NCBI RefSeq assembly: GCF_026191475.2
Contig: NZ_JAOSLC020000003.1
Coordinates: forward strand, 2,325,001 to 2,389,000
Direction of reading: 5' to 3'
DNA from: Polaribacter ponticola
GTDB lineage: Bacteria; Bacteroidota; Bacteroidia; Flavobacteriales; Flavobacteriaceae
Length of the DNA: 64,000 nt
Of this stretch, positions 47,156 through 55,030 are shown in pieces. The stretch's first letter is position 1. Each line of letters begins with the position of its first letter. Both the position numbers and the translations under genes were made by a program. Under the pieces are notes generated by a model. The model made no database searches. It saw only the letters and a list, made by a program, of their open reading frames with translations, and was not told the origin of the DNA.

Positions 47156-47264
47156 ATATGAACTATACGGAAATAAAGTAAAAATAGTTTTTTATATTTT
47201 AATTAGTATAAAAAAATATCTTTTAAGTTATTGTAGAAATAAACAAAACTTAGATTTTCTAAAA

Positions 47265-47759
47265 TTAAAAAAGAGATTGTTGTTTTACCGGGTTTTCATG
47301 AGCTAATAACCATTTTTTACGCCAAATTCCACCAGCATAACCAGTTAAAGAACCGTCTGACCCAATAACTCTATGGCAAGGTATTATAATCCAAATAGGG
47401 TTTTTACCATTTGCAGAAGCAACTGCTCTTATTGCTTTTACATCACCCAAAGCTTTACTTTGTTCTAAATAAGTTCTTGTTTTGTTATAAGGTATGTTTA
47501 AAAGTTCTGCCCAAACTCTTTTTTGAAAATCGGTTCCTTGGGGATTTAACTTTAAAGTAAAGTTGATTCTTTTACCAGAAAAATATTCATCTAATTGTAA
47601 AACACAATCTTGTAAACAAGTTGGTGTTTTTGAATGTAACAATTTATCAGAAATTGCATCATCATTTAAAACAGAAACCGATTGAATACCGTTTTCGTTC
47701 CCTATAATTTTAGCAATTCCTAAAGGTGTTTTATAATATGTGGTTTGTGTTTCTTGCAT
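47265..47759 (-). CDS. ogt: Methylated-DNA--[protein]-cysteine S-methyltransferase
   Basis: A suicide DNA repair protein that takes the methyl group from O6-methylguanine onto its own cysteine. The 164 residues have the N-terminal domain typical of Ogt. FQKRVWAELLNIPYNKTRTY is the DNA-binding helix-turn-helix, and NPIWIIIPCHRVIGSDGSLT carries the acceptor Cys in PCHRV, followed by GYAGGIWRKKWLLAHE. The start overlaps the tatD stop by one base (TAATG on the minus strand), so the two genes are coupled. Confidence 0.95.
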   Translation of the reverse strand: MQETQTTYYKTPLGIAKIIGNENGIQSVSVLNDDAISDKLLHSKTPTCLQDCVLQLDEYFSGKRINFTLKLNPQGTDFQKRVWAELLNIPYNKTRTYLEQSKALGDVKAIRAVASANGKNPIWIIIPCHRVIGSDGSLTGYAGGIWRKKWLLAHENPVKQQSLF

Positions 47760-48523
47760 TAAACGCCGAATACATCTTTTGAATTCTGAGTTGTAATTTC
47801 TGCAATTTCTTTAAAAGAAAGGTTGTAAATATCTACTAATTTATCAACAACGTTTGTAATAAAGGCGCTTTCGTTTCTTTTACCTCTAAACGGAGTAGGA
47901 GCTAAGTAGGGAGAATCTGTTTCTAAAACAATATGTTTTATATTAATTTCATTTAAAAATTTATCTATTTTACCATTTTTAAAAGTAGCAACACCACCAA
48001 TTCCTAATTTCATATTGTAAGAAATAGCTTGTTTTGCTTGCTCTAAAGTACCCGTAAAACAATGAAAAATCCCTCTTAAATCTTCACTTTTTTCAGCTTC
48101 TAAAATTTCAAAAATTTCATTGAAAGCATCTCTACAATGTATGTTAATAGGTAGCTTTTTTTCTTTTGCCCATTGTATTTGCGTTCTAAAAGCTTCTTGT
48201 TGTTGGGTTAAAAAAGTTTTATCCCAATATAAATCCATACCAATTTCTCCTATTGCACAAAAATCTCTTTTTTCTAACCATTCTTTAACAAGATTTAGTT
48301 CTTCTAAATAGTTTTCTTTTACAGATGTAGGATGCAAACCCATCATTAAAAAAACATCATCTGGGTTTTCTTTTTCTAAAGACAACATGTTTTCTGTGTA
48401 TGAAGAATCTATTGCAGGAATAAAAAACCTAGAAACCCCAGCGTCTTTAGCGCGTTGAATCATTGTTTTTCTATCATTATCAAATTGATCTGAATATAAA
48501 TGTGTGTGCGTATCTGTAATCAT
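47759..48523 (-). CDS. tatD: TatD family metal-dependent hydrolase (deoxyribonuclease)
   Basis: A 254-residue TIM-barrel nuclease/hydrolase. TDTHTHLYSDQF holds the HxH metal site, CAIGEIGMDLYWD the Glu ligand, LPINIHCRDAFNE and GIFHCFTGTLEQAK further His ligands, and IVLETDSPYLAPTPFRGKRN the late Asp and substrate loop. I start at MITDTHTHLYS (48523); an in-frame ATG 8 codons earlier is less likely. TatD acts as a 3'-5' exonuclease in DNA repair and degradation, in keeping with the coupled ogt. Confidence 0.94.
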   Translation of the reverse strand: MITDTHTHLYSDQFDNDRKTMIQRAKDAGVSRFFIPAIDSSYTENMLSLEKENPDDVFLMMGLHPTSVKENYLEELNLVKEWLEKRDFCAIGEIGMDLYWDKTFLTQQQEAFRTQIQWAKEKKLPINIHCRDAFNEIFEILEAEKSEDLRGIFHCFTGTLEQAKQAISYNMKLGIGGVATFKNGKIDKFLNEINIKHIVLETDSPYLAPTPFRGKRNESAFITNVVDKLVDIYNLSFKEIAEITTQNSKDVFGV

Positions 48524-48578
48524 TATTGGTGTGAATTTCGAATGCAAAATTACTAAAATTTCCTTCTCAAAACAGGTA

Positions 48579-48608
48579 TTGCTGCTCGTTTTATAAAGCT
48601 TACCTTTG
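48579..48608 (+). promoter_or_regulatory. Promoter for the DEAD-box helicase gene
   Basis: TTG at 48579-48581 and TACCTTTG at 48601-48608 are separated by 19 bases and match the Bacteroidota -33/-7 consensus (TTG, TAnnTTTG). The helicase ATG follows 15 bases later. This supports 48624 as start over the TTG within the -7 box. Confidence 0.55.
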
Positions 48609-48623
48609 CAAAAAATATTAAGA

Positions 48624-49982
48624 ATGACTTTTGAAGATTTAGGAATCTCTAATCAATTGCAATATGCTATTGACGATTTAGGTTTTGTAAACCCAACTCC
48701 AATACAAGAACAAGCATTTTCTGTTGTAAGATCGGGTAAAGATGTTGTAGGAATTGCGCAAACAGGAACAGGAAAAACCTTTGCGTATATGTTGCCTATT
48801 TTACAAGAATTAAAGTTTTCTAAACAAAAACACCCAAGAGTATTGGTTTTAGTACCTACTCGTGAGTTGGTTATTCAGGTAGTTGAACAAATAGAGCAAT
48901 TATCAAAATACATTAATAATCGTGTTTTAGGTGTGTATGGTGGTACAAACATTAATACCCAAAAACAAGCCATTTTACAAGGGCAAGATATTATAGTTGC
49001 TACACCTGGTCGTTTATATGACTTGGCATTAAGCAACGCATTAAAACTTAAATCTATTCAGAAATTAGTAATTGATGAGGTAGATGTAATGTTAGATTTA
49101 GGGTTTCGTTTTCAGTTGATGAATATTTTTGATGTAATCCCAGAAAGAAGACAAAACGTTTTGTTTTCTGCAACCATGACAGATGATGTAGATGCCTTAA
49201 TTTATGATTTCTTTAAAGAACCTCAGAAAATTTCTGTAGCGGTTAGTGGAACGCCATTAGATAATATTGAACAAGTTTCTTATAATATTCCTAACTTTTT
49301 TACAAAAGTAAATTTGTTAAATAATCTTTTAAGAGATAAAGAAACGTTTCATAAAGTGTTAATATTTGTTGGTTTTAAAAGAACTGCAGATTTACTATTT
49401 AAACATTTAGAAGAAGGTTTTAACGATGAAATGTGTGTAATACACTCTAATAAAACTCAAAATTATAGAATACGTTCTATAAAACAGTTTGATGAAGGTA
49501 AAAACAGAATTTTATTAGCTACAGATGTAATGGCACGTGGTTTAGATTTTGATAAAGTTTCTCATGTTATTAATTTCGATACACCAGATTTTCCAGAAAA
49601 CTATATGCACAGAATTGGTAGAACTGGTCGTGCAGAAAAAGCAGGAAAAACAATTCTTTTTTCTACAGAAAAAGAACAAGAGGCAAAAGAAAGAATTGAG
49701 ACTTTAATGAATTATAAAATTCCTGTTTTAGAACTTAATGAAGATGTTGAGGTTTCTAAATTATTAACCGAAGACGAACGCCCAAAAGAAGATAGAGAGC
49801 AATCTAAAAACAGAACAACTTTAGAGTATGTTCCTGGACCCGCTTTTCATGAAAAGAGCGAAAAAAATAGTAAAACAAACCAAGGAGGTTCTTATAGAAG
49901 GGAAATAGCTGCAAAATATAAGAAACCAAAAACTAGAGGTGATAAAAATTATAATAAGCGCAATAAGAAAAAGAAAAAATAA
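48624..49982 (+). CDS. DEAD-box-type ATP-dependent RNA helicase (motif II DEVD)
   Basis: A 452-residue RNA helicase of the RhlE-like group. The Q motif FVNPTPIQEQAF is followed by AQTGTGKTFAYMLPIL (I), VPTRELVIQVVEQ (Ia), ATPGRLYDLA (Ib), VIDEVDVMLDLGF (II), FSATMT (III), ATDVMARGLDF (V) and MHRIGRTGRAEKAG (VI). Motif II is DEVD, not DEAD. The C-terminus is a Lys/Arg-rich tail (YKKPKTRGDKNYNKRNKKKKK) that probably binds RNA. The stop overlaps the next gene start by one base. Confidence 0.93.
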   Translation: MTFEDLGISNQLQYAIDDLGFVNPTPIQEQAFSVVRSGKDVVGIAQTGTGKTFAYMLPILQELKFSKQKHPRVLVLVPTRELVIQVVEQIEQLSKYINNRVLGVYGGTNINTQKQAILQGQDIIVATPGRLYDLALSNALKLKSIQKLVIDEVDVMLDLGFRFQLMNIFDVIPERRQNVLFSATMTDDVDALIYDFFKEPQKISVAVSGTPLDNIEQVSYNIPNFFTKVNLLNNLLRDKETFHKVLIFVGFKRTADLLFKHLEEGFNDEMCVIHSNKTQNYRIRSIKQFDEGKNRILLATDVMARGLDFDKVSHVINFDTPDFPENYMHRIGRTGRAEKAGKTILFSTEKEQEAKERIETLMNYKIPVLELNEDVEVSKLLTEDERPKEDREQSKNRTTLEYVPGPAFHEKSEKNSKTNQGGSYRREIAAKYKKPKTRGDKNYNKRNKKKKK

Positions 49983-50347
49983 TGCAAGTTTTAACGAAGC
50001 AAGAATTGCATAATTTGGCAATGAATATTGTAGGTAAAAAATTGCAAAAAATGGGTTACGAGTTCCAAGCAATTAATAGTCAATTAAAAAGGCATCCTCA
50101 GTTTGTATTGTTTAAAAAAGGCGAACCCACTATTTTTGTATTGGTAAGAGCATCTAATAATATTCAGAACCCAAATGACTATGATGTTCTTTGGATGGAG
50201 ACTTTTAAAAACCATGCAAAAAAACAAAATGCTAAAGTTTGGTTTGCTGGCGTTGGAATAGCAAATGCTGAAAGTGTAGAAAACCCTGTTTTTAAAGATC
50301 AACCTTATTATGTGGCTTTTGATGACTTTACAAAGATTTTGGAGTAA
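49982..50347 (+). CDS. Conserved flavobacterial protein of unknown function
   Basis: A 121-residue soluble protein: ELHNLAMNIVGKKLQKMGYE, AINSQLKRHPQFVLFKKGEP, DYDVLWMETFKNHAKKQNAK and WFAGVGIANAESVENPVF. Homologues occur throughout Flavobacteriaceae and are often labelled Na+-translocating NADH-quinone reductase subunit F. It has no 2Fe-2S Cys motif and no FAD/NADH domain, so that label is not supported. Its fold may be nuclease-like (beta-rich with conserved Asp, Trp and Lys), but I cannot show that. The start overlaps the helicase stop (TAATG), which suggests a coupled function. Confidence 0.8.
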   Translation: MQVLTKQELHNLAMNIVGKKLQKMGYEFQAINSQLKRHPQFVLFKKGEPTIFVLVRASNNIQNPNDYDVLWMETFKNHAKKQNAKVWFAGVGIANAESVENPVFKDQPYYVAFDDFTKILE

Positions 50348-50351
50348 GTTC

Positions 50352-50474
50352 GCTAACGGTCTTGTATATGGTTTGTTGCGTATTTTAAGCACTAAAGCTA
50401 GTAAATAAAAACCGAATAGAAAATCCGAAAGGATTTTCGTAAGTAGGCTAAAACTAGCAATAAATTATATACGG
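50352..50474. repeat. Palindromic MITE-like element joined to IS110 remnant
   Basis: The element starts GCTAACGG five bases after the previous stop codon. The left arm (50361-50379, CTTGTATATGGTTTGTTGC) and the right arm (50457-50474) are imperfect inverted repeats. Between them is a perfect AAAATCC/GGATTTT hairpin (50420-50437) and GCTAGT/ACTAGC pairs. No coding frame is convincing. The right arm runs straight into transposase-coding sequence at about 50471, and no complementary GCTAAC end follows, so the right end appears replaced or truncated. Confidence 0.6.
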
Positions 50475-51166
50475 ATAAGGCTGATGCAAAAGCGACTTGT
50501 AATTATGGATTAACCCAAGAAGTACCTTTTTATACTGCACTTACAGATGTTCAAAGTGAATGTTTGCAGTTGTTTCGCTTGATGGATAATCAATTAAAAA
50601 TAAGAACGGCTACAAAAAACAAAATTCACGGCGAAAAAGTTTTAGGAATCCCATCACCTTATGTGTATCGTTCACTAAAACGAACGCTTAAATATTTAGA
50701 TAAAGAGTTAAAAGGAATAGAGCATAAATTGTTGTCTTTAGTAAAGAAAGAACATCAAAAACAGTTGACGCTATTGCAAAGTATTCCTGGTATTGGTTTG
50801 AAGACAGCGTTGTTTTTAATAGTAGTTACAGATGGTTTTAAGAAGTTTGAGACGTCATCACAATTGTGTAGTTATGCAGGAATAACACCCACAATTAGAG
50901 AAAGTGGAAGCAGTGTAAGAGGTAGAGCCAGAATAAGCAAAGTTGGTAATAGAAAATTACGGAATTTACTTTTCTTATGTTCTTTTAGCGCCTATAAACA
51001 TAATAAGGGTTGTGCAGCAATATTTGAACGAATAACCAACAAAGGAAAGAGTAAAAAACTAGCATTAATCGCAGTTTCCAATAAACTATTAAAACAATGT
51101 TTTTCGATAGTTAAATCAGGAATTCCTTATGATGAAGCTCACGTTTCAGTCTTAAAAGTGAAATAA
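50471..51166 (+). pseudogene. IS110 family transposase, 5'-truncated remnant
   Basis: The frame that is open from about 50447 becomes transposase-like from TDKADAKATCNYGL (about 50471), which corresponds to the last acidic residues of the DEDD RuvC-like domain. The C-terminal Transposase_20 domain is intact: LLQSIPGIGLKTALFLIVVT, LCSYAGITPTIRESGSSVRG, and RARISKVGNRKLRNLLFLCS. About 100-130 N-terminal residues with the remaining catalytic acids are missing, so this copy cannot be active. The longest ATG/TTG-start frame is 50564-51166. The upstream junction is with a palindromic repeat. Confidence 0.85.
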
Positions 51167-51321
51167 AAAAATAAAAGTTATAATGATAATTTTAGCTTGT
51201 TGAATTGGAAATAAATCGACCAAAGGAGATTTATTCTACTTCAACAATGCTAGAAGACTATTGCCTAAATTTAATGAAGAATTTGTTTGGTTTTTAACTC
51301 AGTTATTTGTTGTTCAATGGT
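51167..51321. other. Noncoding flank of the IS110 remnant
   Basis: This is 155 bases between the transposase stop and the decarboxylase stop. It holds a short hairpin, AATAAATC/GATTTATT, at about 51211-51234. It may represent the element's right end, but IS110 elements lack clear terminal repeats and I cannot place a boundary. I see no gene here. Confidence 0.4.
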
Positions 51322-52770
51322 TTAATTTAATTCAGTTAAGGTGTCATCTAAGTATTTTTTAATAATATCGAGCAAAAGATCTATCTGTTCAAGATGCGTT
51401 CTAAATTGTACAATTGCTATTCGTATCCAAAACACATTATTTATGTTCGTTGATGATAGAAATATACGTCCATCATTTTGAATGGCTTCAATTAATTCTC
51501 TGTTGAATAAATTTGCATCTTCATCTTTGGGAACATACCTAAAAATAGCAACAGAAAGTTCTGGTTCTGGACCTACTTCAAACCTTTCTATTTTTTGTAT
51601 TTCATCATAAAAATACTTTGTTAGGTTTAGTTTTTCTTCTAAAGCTGCTCTAAAAGGTTTTAAACCAAATAACTTTAACGGAAGCCACATTCTCATCCCT
51701 CGAAAATGCTTTGTTTGTTCGGTAGATATGTCTGCAGGTGAAATTTCATCTTCCTTACCAATAATATCTTGCATATAGTCAGCTTGATAATGATATGCCT
51801 TTAATAGATTTTCTTTGTCTTTTATAAGTATAGCACCTGTTCCATAGGGTATAAATAGTGTTTTGTGTGGATCTAAGGTAATAGAATCGGCTTCTTTGAT
51901 ACCTTTAAATTTAGAATCTAATTCGTTCACCAACTTAAAAAATCCACCATAAGCACCATCTACATGAAACCATAGTTTGTGTTTTTTAGCTATAACAGCA
52001 ATTGATTCCAGAGGGTCAATTGTTCCAGTATTAGTTGTCCCAAAAGATGCATTAATATAGAAAGGAATCAAACCATTTTTTCTATCTTCAATAATTACCT
52101 TTTCTAAATGTTCTGCGGAAAGTTTTAGGTTTTCGTCTAAAGGAATAAATCTTAACTTGGCTTCAGATAATCCCGAAATTCTGATAGCTTTTAATATGGA
52201 ATGATGTGCTTGTTCTGTAAGATAAATAACAGATTTTTCAATATCTCGAGCTTTTATGTTATGAACTTCACGAGCTGTTACCAAGGCCATTAGATTAGCA
52301 GTTGATCCGCCAGAAGTTAAGTTGCCAAAAGAATTTTCAGGATAATCCATTAGACGACACATCCATCTGATAATCATGTTTTCTAAACGAACCGCTCCAG
52401 GTGCTGCATAAAATACTCCTGCATAACGATTGCTAATTGCTGCAATATAATCTCCAAGAGCAGAAGGATAAAGTCCTCCACCAGGAATGTAACCCATGTG
52501 TCCTCCAGAAGCTGGATTTATACCAACTCCGTCAATATTTTTTGTTGTGCTATCTAATAATGAAGTTAATTCAATCGCTTGCTCATCAATATCTAAATTG
52601 TATATATCCTTGCCATTTTTTTTAGACTGTATAAAAGCTTTTGAAGTGTCCAAGTTGTTTATGAATATATTGGAATAATCTAAAACTTCAGAGTTCCATT
52701 TTTCTCTTATACTTTCTTTAGGATCTAAAAGGCGGGATAATTTCTCTAACTCTTTAATTTTATTAATCAT
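51322..52770 (-). CDS. Group II PLP-dependent decarboxylase (aromatic-L-amino-acid/glutamate decarboxylase-like)
   Basis: A 482-residue PLP enzyme. NIDGVGINPASGGHMGYIPG, NLTSGGSTANLMALVTAREV (PLP phosphate), LWFHVDGAYGGFFKLV (Asp that contacts the pyridine N) and SITLDPHKTLFIPYGTGAIL with the Schiff-base Lys are all present. The substrate class (Trp/Tyr/DOPA, 2,4-diaminobutyrate or Glu) is not fixed by these motifs. I start at MINKIKELEKLSRLLDPKES (52770); a start 19 codons upstream is less typical. It stands alone between two palindromic repeats next to a transposase remnant, which may indicate insertion by transfer. Confidence 0.9.
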   Translation of the reverse strand: MINKIKELEKLSRLLDPKESIREKWNSEVLDYSNIFINNLDTSKAFIQSKKNGKDIYNLDIDEQAIELTSLLDSTTKNIDGVGINPASGGHMGYIPGGGLYPSALGDYIAAISNRYAGVFYAAPGAVRLENMIIRWMCRLMDYPENSFGNLTSGGSTANLMALVTAREVHNIKARDIEKSVIYLTEQAHHSILKAIRISGLSEAKLRFIPLDENLKLSAEHLEKVIIEDRKNGLIPFYINASFGTTNTGTIDPLESIAVIAKKHKLWFHVDGAYGGFFKLVNELDSKFKGIKEADSITLDPHKTLFIPYGTGAILIKDKENLLKAYHYQADYMQDIIGKEDEISPADISTEQTKHFRGMRMWLPLKLFGLKPFRAALEEKLNLTKYFYDEIQKIERFEVGPEPELSVAIFRYVPKDEDANLFNRELIEAIQNDGRIFLSSTNINNVFWIRIAIVQFRTHLEQIDLLLDIIKKYLDDTLTELN

Positions 52771-52813
52771 AGTTAAATAAAAGTTCTGAATGTTGTTGTA
52801 TTGTATACTTGTG

Positions 52814-52866
52814 GCTAACGTTAACACGAATATGCAACGTTTGAATGTTTTATATTCGTAGTTAGC
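52814..52866. repeat. Palindromic repeat related to the 50.4 kb element
   Basis: The outer arms GCTAAC (52814-52819) and GTTAGC (52861-52866), with inner arms ACGAATAT (52826-52833) and ATATTCGT (52852-52859), make an imperfect hairpin just upstream of the decarboxylase start. It shares the GCTAAC end with the element at 50352, so two related elements flank the decarboxylase. Confidence 0.6.
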
Positions 52867-52920
52867 GAAGTTCGGCTTTTTAAATTAAAAAATCAATAGG
52901 AAAAACACTCTATTTAAACA

Positions 52921-52950
52921 AAAAAAACCAACTCAAAAGAGTTGGTTTTA
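52921..52950 (-). terminator. Intrinsic terminator of the OmpA-like lipoprotein gene
   Basis: An 11-bp perfect stem AAAACCAACTC/GAGTTGGTTTT with loop AAAA, preceded by A residues that form the T tail on the minus strand. It lies about 20 bases after the lipoprotein stop. Confidence 0.85.
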
Positions 52951-52971
52951 AAATATTATAAAAACTAAAAA

Positions 52972-53817
52972 TTAGTTAGCATCTTGCTCTAATAAATCAA
53001 AAAACTGATTTAATTTAGGCATAATAATAATTTTTGTTCTTCTATTTTTCGCTTTGTTTTCTGCAGTGTCATTTGGTCCTAAAGGAATGTATTGACTTCT
53101 ACCAGCTGCAATTAATCTTTGAGGTTTAACACCATATTTGTATTGTAAAATTCTAGTAATAGAAGTTGCTCTTAAAGCAGATAAATCCCAATTGTCTTGA
53201 ATGATGTTTCTTTTAATTGGAGTTGCATCTGTATGCCCTTCTACCATTACTTCCATTTTAGGTTGGTCGTTAATTACTTTAGCTATTTTTTCTAAAACAG
53301 TATAAGCATTATCTGTTACGTTGTAACTTCCGCTTTTAAATAAAAGCTTGTCTGAGATAGAGATAAAAACTACCGTTTTTTCAACATTAACCTCAATATC
53401 TTTATCCTGTATACCGTCTGTTAAGTTTTTAGTTAAGTGATATTTAATAGCAAGATTTAAAGAATCTTTTTGGGTCATTGCTTTTCTAACACCATTAATA
53501 TATCTGTCTTTTTCACTTAATTGAGAAATAACACTTTTAATATTATCTGAAGATGACTGTGTTAAAACCGTTAAGTTTTCAACTTGTTTTAAAGCTGTTT
53601 TCTTGTCGTCTTTTAAAGATTTTACTTGTTCTGTTAAAGAAAATACTTGGGTAGATTCTTTTTCATTTTCAATTAAACATTTTTGTAAACTAGCTTTTAC
53701 ATTTACTAACTCTGTTTTAGCTTGGTCATGTTGTTCTTGTAATGCAACAAACTCTTTTTGTGATACGCAAGAGCTAGCTAAAATTGCAGATAATAATAGT
53801 AATGATATTTTTTTCAT
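52972..53817 (-). CDS. OmpA family lipoprotein with coiled coil (MotB-like C-terminus)
   Basis: A 281-residue lipoprotein (MKKISLLLLSAILASSC, Cys 17). Residues about 20-120 form a coiled coil, and the C-terminal 130 residues are an OmpA/MotB peptidoglycan-binding domain. That domain shows LLFKSGSYNVTDNAYTVLEK, VMVEGHTDATPIKRN, WDLSALRATSITRILQYKYG and RLIAAGRSQYIPLGPN, then NRRTKIIIMPK. It probably links the outer membrane to peptidoglycan. The earlier in-frame methionine is upstream of the signal peptide and was rejected. It diverges from apbE. Confidence 0.9.
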   Translation of the reverse strand: MKKISLLLLSAILASSCVSQKEFVALQEQHDQAKTELVNVKASLQKCLIENEKESTQVFSLTEQVKSLKDDKKTALKQVENLTVLTQSSSDNIKSVISQLSEKDRYINGVRKAMTQKDSLNLAIKYHLTKNLTDGIQDKDIEVNVEKTVVFISISDKLLFKSGSYNVTDNAYTVLEKIAKVINDQPKMEVMVEGHTDATPIKRNIIQDNWDLSALRATSITRILQYKYGVKPQRLIAAGRSQYIPLGPNDTAENKAKNRRTKIIIMPKLNQFFDLLEQDAN

Positions 53818-53885
53818 CGTTAAAAGATTAAATTCGAGAAACAAATTTAGCAAAAACGTAAGACAAAAAGTAGTAATAAGAATAT

Positions 53886-53913
53886 TTTGTGAAAAATTTA
53901 TGTACTATTTTTG
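53886..53913 (+). promoter_or_regulatory. Possible promoter for apbE
   Basis: TTTG (53886-53889) and TATTTTTG (53906-53913) resemble the -33 and -7 elements, with a slightly short 16-base spacer, 20 bases before the apbE ATG. Confidence 0.35.
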
Positions 53914-53932
53914 TTTATTCATTATTAGATTT

Positions 53933-54923
53933 ATGAAAATTAAAAAAATAGCACTTTTTGTTGCAGTTATTATATTTTTAATAGCTTGTAATCAAGAAAA
54001 AAGAAAAATGACTTTACCTTACAAGGTTTCGTATTCGGTACAAGTTATAAAATTACTTATTTAAATACCAATGTAAACTACCAAAAGTCTATAGATAGTT
54101 TGTTTTTATTGGTAAATAAATCTACATCAACTTATATCCCTACTTCAGATATTTCAAAAATTAATAATGGTGATTCTACAGTTATTGTAGACGCTATTTT
54201 TTCTGAAGTTTTTAAAAAGTCGAAAAGAATCTATAAAGAAACCAATGGTTTTTTCGATCCTACGGTTGGTAATTTAGTTAATGCTTATGGTTTTGGCCCT
54301 AAGAAAGAAATAAAAAACCTTACCCAAGCAGAAGTTAAGCAAGAAATGCTTTTAGTTGGTTTGGATAAAATTACCTTAACAGATAATAAGATTGTAAAAG
54401 AAAACCCCGCAATATATTTAGACTTTAACTCGATTGCAAAAGGTTTTGGAATTGATGTAATAGCTCGTTTTTTAAACGAAAAAAAGTAGCCAATTATTTA
54501 ATAGAAATTGGAGGAGAAATTAGAGCTAAGGGAACAAAATTAAATAATGAACCTTGGTTGATAAAATTGGTTAACCCAGTAAAGTCAGAAAACAACGATG
54601 GTTTTAAAATGATAAACCTTTCTAATAAATCGATGGCTACTTCTGGTAACTACAGAAAATTTAGAGTTTCTAAAGAGGGTAAAAAATATGTACACACTGT
54701 AAACCCTAAAACAGGTTTTGCAAAAGAGAGCAATTTGTTAAGTGCATCTGTAATAGCAAATACAGATTGTGCAGACGTAGATGCGTATGCAACAGCTATA
54801 ATGGCAATGGGATTAGAAAAAGCAAAAATATTTCTGAAAAAGAACAATCAATTAAAAGTTATTTTGCTATTTTTTGATTTAGAAGGAAACATTAACGAAT
54901 ATTCCACATATACCTACAATTAG
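53933..54923 (+). CDS. apbE: FAD:protein FMN transferase (frameshifted as sequenced)
   Basis: ApbE transfers FMN from FAD onto a Thr of partner proteins such as NqrB/NqrC or RnfG. The frame from ATG 53933 encodes a lipoprotein signal (LFVAVIIFLIAC) and breaks at the A5 run 54004-54008. An added base gives KNDFTLQGFVFGTSYKITYL. A second break lies at the A7 run 54479-54485, after which VANYLIEIGGEIRAKG, NLSNKSMATSGNYRKF, YVHTVNPKTGF and NTDCADVDAYATAIMAMG follow. The corrected length is 330 residues, normal for ApbE. No Nqr or Rnf genes are in the window, so its target is encoded elsewhere. Sequencing error is favoured. Confidence 0.9.
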
Positions 54924-55000
54924 GTATGTTACCTTTGAGTATTAATCCTTATTTTTGCTATATTGCAAGCCAAACTAAGTTTTTAAAATTATACTACTAA

Positions 55001-55030
55001 ATAAAGCTATGAAGAATAAAGCTATGAAGA
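55001..55030 (+). repeat. 15-bp tandem duplication over a start codon
   Basis: ATAAAGCTATGAAGA occurs twice in tandem (55001-55015, 55016-55030). It duplicates the start codon with its upstream context and adds five codons (MKNKA) to the frame, giving two equivalent starts at 55009 and 55024. Confidence 0.85.

Noticed and set aside
49982-50347. Na+-translocating NADH-quinone reductase subunit F
   Set aside because: No iron-sulfur cysteines and no flavin or NADH domain in 121 residues, so the common label is not supported.
51222-51362. Short open frame after the IS110 remnant (GDLFYFNNARRLLPKF)
   Set aside because: No start codon, and it runs into the decarboxylase 3' end. Probably chance in the element's noncoding flank.
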